From Thermomicrobiales bacterium (lineage in GTDB: Bacteria > Chloroflexota > Chloroflexia > Thermomicrobiales > UBA6265), in contig JAUJMG010000304.1 in the NCBI GenBank assembly GCA_030446955.1, positions 1-5,370 of the forward strand: a DNA stretch of 5,370 nt, given 5' to 3'. Shown here piece after piece: positions 3,217 through 5,370 of this stretch (position 1 is its first letter; every line of letters begins with the position of its first letter). The notes below the pieces were generated by a model that was not told the DNA's origin, ran no database searches, and saw nothing but the letters and a program-made list of their open reading frames with translations. Position numbers and translations under genes: made by a program.

Positions 3217-5370
3217 TTAATCGGCCCCGGGCGCCGGAGCCAGGGGCAGGCAGACTGTGAAAGTCGTACCTTCGCCGGGGGTCGAGGCGACGTCGATGGT
3301 GCCGCCGTGGGCCGTGACGATCTCCCGCGCGATGAAGAGGCCGAGGCCAAGCCCGCTCCGGCCACGATCCAGCCGATCGAGGCTGGAGAAGCGGGAGAAG
3401 ATGCTCTCCTTCTGCTGTGGCTGGATGCCCTCGCCGTAATCCTGGACCTGAATCTCGGCGTCCTCCTCGCCAGCGGTTAGCCGGATGTCGATCCGCTCGC
3501 TGGAGGGCGCATGAACGAAGGCATTGCCGATCAGGTTGAGCAGCACCTGCTCTACCCTTCCGGGGTCCGCCTCGGTCCAGACCTGCTCTGCGGGGGCAGT
3601 CAGGTTCACCGTCTTCGTCGGGTCGATCAGCCGCGCCGTCTCAACGGCACGCTCGATCAGCGGCGCCAGGTCGAGGCGCTCCCGTTTCAGGGTGAGCTGC
3701 CCACTCTGAAGGCGGGCGACATCCATCAGCTCGTTGATGTGCGTCGTCAGGCGGTGGACCTGTCGCATCGCCTGACCCGCATGGCGGCGAAGCCGCTCGC
3801 CATCCGGCAGCGGCCGGAGCTGACGCTCCAGGAGTTGCAGTGCCCCTTGAAGCGCGGTGAGTGGGGTTCGCAGTTCGTGGCTGGCGACCGCCAGGAACTG
3901 ATCCTGCAGGCGGCGTAGGGAACGATCGGTGATGTCCCGGATCACCACCACGCCCCGCTCCTCTCCGCCCTCAGAGCGGATCGGCGTCCCGTTCGCTTCG
4001 ATCCAATGGCGGGTGCCGTCGGACCCGAGGTAGCTGAGTTCTTCGCTGAACGTTTCGCCGCGACCGGCACGCTGGCGGGGAGCCGCCTCCGGGGACAAGG
4101 GATGTCCCTGCTCCTTTTCGAATCGGGGGTCGCTCTCGGTGCTCCCAAACATGCGCTCGTACGCCTCGTTGGCGAGGACGGTCTGGCCGAGGCGATCCAC
4201 GACCAGCACGGCGTCCTCGATACTGCCGAGCACCACACTGAGCCGCGTCCGCTCAGCCTCGCTGACCTGGCGTTGTGCTTCCAGCGTGACCGCCAGCTCC
4301 TGCATCTCCAGGCTGCGAGCCTGAAGGTCGTCGTTCGTGGTGTTCAATTCCTCAACGGTGGCCTGCAGTTCTTCGTTCAGGGTCTCCAGCTCTTCGTTGG
4401 TCGCCTGGAGTTCCTCGTTGAGCGTCTCGACCTCCTCCGTGGCCGCCTGAATCTCCTCGTTGGCGACCAGCAGCTCCTCGTTGCCGCTGAGCAGCTCGGC
4501 GTTGGCATTGGCAAGTTGCTCGTTTGACGAAAGCAGATGGGCGTTGGTGACTGTCAGCCGGTCGATCCGGCTCCGCATCTCCTCCGCGTCGGCCTGGGCC
4601 CGGCGCACCGTCTGCTCCAGCGAGGTGCGCTCCTGGACGCGCTCGCTCGCGTCCACCACGACGATCATGACCGCGTCCGGGTGACCGTCCAATCCTTCCA
4701 GACGCTCCGGGTAGCAGGTGACCTCCAGGTGGCGGGCTTCACCCATCACCGTCTCGGCGGTGGCAACGGGGTAGATGCCGGAGGGGGACTCTCCCCGGAA
4801 GGCGAGGTCAATGGCGGTGCGCAGCGGCAGCAGGGAGGCATTCTGCACGAGGTGGATGAAGTCCTGGCCGACCGCCGTGGTGTGGATCCCGAACAGGCGG
4901 CGCGCGGCGGTGTTGATGAACTGGATGTCGTACCGCCGGTCGACCACGACGACGCCCATGGGAAACCTGACCAGCAGCCCCTCCGGAGCCTCGCCTCCCG
5001 ACCGCGTCCTGCTGATCGTCTCCTGCTGCGCGCTCCTGACCACATCGAGGCTGATTGGGGCGTTGTGTTCCCGCCTCGACACGGTGAGGGGGGAAGAGGA
5101 AATACGGGCCGGCGGGATCAGCACGCGATCCCCGATGCGCTCGTAGATCTTGAGGACAGGGTCGGTGAGCGCGAACGAATCCGAGAGCGGCCCCACCGTT
5201 TCCGCCTTGCCGAGCACGAGACAACCCCGGTCACGCAGGGCAAAGGCGAACAGGTGGAGGGCTCGCCTCTGGAGTTCCGGAGTGAAGTAGATGAGCACGT
5301 TGCGACAGAGCGTGAGGTCGATGCGCGGGAAGGGAGCGCGCTGCGCGAGGTCGTGCTGCCCGAAGACCAC
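3217..5370 (-). CDS. CheR-PAS-coiled coil-PAS sensor histidine kinase (N-terminus outside window)
   Basis: The last 717 residues are visible, ending at TAA 3217-3219. The first codon in view (GTG) is internal. Numbering from it, residues 1-80 are the end of a CheR-type SAM-dependent methyltransferase (DLTLCRNVLIYF at 18-29, GCLVLGKAETVG at 49-60). A PAS domain follows at about 130-245, a coiled coil of 17 heptads at 248-366, and a second PAS at about 372-485 ending in VVVIRDITDR. The HisKA H-box is FLAVASHELRTPLTAL with His498 (codon 3877-3879). The ATPase domain has N-box NLIGNAFVH (Asn616), G1 DYGEGI (644-649), F-box IFSRF and G2 GLGLGLFIA. All kinase motifs look intact. No transmembrane segment is visible. 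Relatives are usually CheB-CheR-PAS fusions, so a CheB methylesterase part may lie outside. It probably senses through PAS domains and phosphorylates the receivers encoded downstream. I see no receptor gene nearby. Confidence 0.93.
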   Translation of the reverse strand: MVFGQHDLAQRAPFPRIDLTLCRNVLIYFTPELQRRALHLFAFALRDRGCLVLGKAETVGPLSDSFALTDPVLKIYERIGDRVLIPPARISSSPLTVSRREHNAPISLDVVRSAQQETISRTRSGGEAPEGLLVRFPMGVVVVDRRYDIQFINTAARRLFGIHTTAVGQDFIHLVQNASLLPLRTAIDLAFRGESPSGIYPVATAETVMGEARHLEVTCYPERLEGLDGHPDAVMIVVVDASERVQERTSLEQTVRRAQADAEEMRSRIDRLTVTNAHLLSSNEQLANANAELLSGNEELLVANEEIQAATEEVETLNEELQATNEELETLNEELQATVEELNTTNDDLQARSLEMQELAVTLEAQRQVSEAERTRLSVVLGSIEDAVLVVDRLGQTVLANEAYERMFGSTESDPRFEKEQGHPLSPEAAPRQRAGRGETFSEELSYLGSDGTRHWIEANGTPIRSEGGEERGVVVIRDITDRSLRRLQDQFLAVASHELRTPLTALQGALQLLERQLRPLPDGERLRRHAGQAMRQVHRLTTHINELMDVARLQSGQLTLKRERLDLAPLIERAVETARLIDPTKTVNLTAPAEQVWTEADPGRVEQVLLNLIGNAFVHAPSSERIDIRLTAGEEDAEIQVQDYGEGIQPQQKESIFSRFSSLDRLDRGRSGLGLGLFIAREIVTAHGGTIDVASTPGEGTTFTVCLPLAPAPGAD
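4315..4545 (-). repeat. 21-bp-period coding repeat, NEELxxx heptads of the kinase coiled coil
   Basis: Eleven consecutive seven-residue units (kinase residues 276-352) follow the pattern Asn-Glu-Glu-Leu-x-x-x, for example NEELLVA, NEELQAT, NEELETL, NEELQAT. The DNA shows a matching 21-bp period on the plus strand as repeated ctcctcgttg / cttcgttg-like blocks. It links the two PAS domains and presumably passes the signal between them as a dimeric coil. Confidence 0.8.

Noticed and set aside
2575..3480. A 301-codon plus-strand open frame crossing the NDT-type receiver, the gap and the kinase 3' end.
   Set aside because: It lies antisense to two genes with clear conserved motifs, its translation has no recognisable domain, and long antisense frames are expected in GC-rich DNA.
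4006..4527. A 173-codon plus-strand frame with leucine/phenylalanine-rich repeats.
   Set aside because: The repeats are simply the reverse reading of the kinase heptad array; the kinase frame explains the period.

Overview
The window is GC-rich bacterial DNA with small receiver proteins, a CheR-PAS-histidine kinase fusion and a winged-helix AlkZ-like protein. This mix is common in Chloroflexota (for example the Thermomicrobia/Sphaerobacter side) and some Actinomycetota. The lineage is an inference from gene types and was not tested. No phage, IS element, CRISPR array, rRNA or tRNA was seen.

Layout: 1-218 (+) is the 3' end of an ABC-2 type transporter permease. A 311-bp convergent gap (219-529) holds no gene I can support, but it contains a four-unit heptamer repeat, a strong inverted repeat and a chain of smaller hairpins. 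On the minus strand follow an HTH_42/AlkZ-like protein (530-1645), a 280-bp gap, a receiver-only response regulator (1926-2267), a 184-bp gap, a second receiver-only regulator (2452-2922), a 294-bp gap with several hairpins, and a large sensor kinase (3217-5370) whose N-terminus lies beyond the right edge. In the direction of transcription the minus-strand order is kinase, NDT-type receiver, classical receiver, AlkZ-like protein.

The kinase carries the end of a CheR methyltransferase domain, a PAS domain, a very regular 17-heptad coiled coil, a second PAS domain, and an intact HisKA/HATPase_c core. It has no receiver of its own inside the window. The two downstream single-domain receivers, neither with a DNA-binding output domain, are its natural candidate phosphorylation partners. 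The gaps between these genes are long and structured, so they may form separate transcripts rather than one tight operon. The AlkZ-like gene is probably functionally unrelated.

I did not find a clearly new system. The observations most worth a second look are a 15-residue tandem duplication in the tail of the NDT-type receiver, the unbroken Asn-rich heptad array in the kinase, a hairpin sitting between a possible Shine-Dalgarno sequence and the start of the classical receiver, and the hairpin-dense non-coding gaps.
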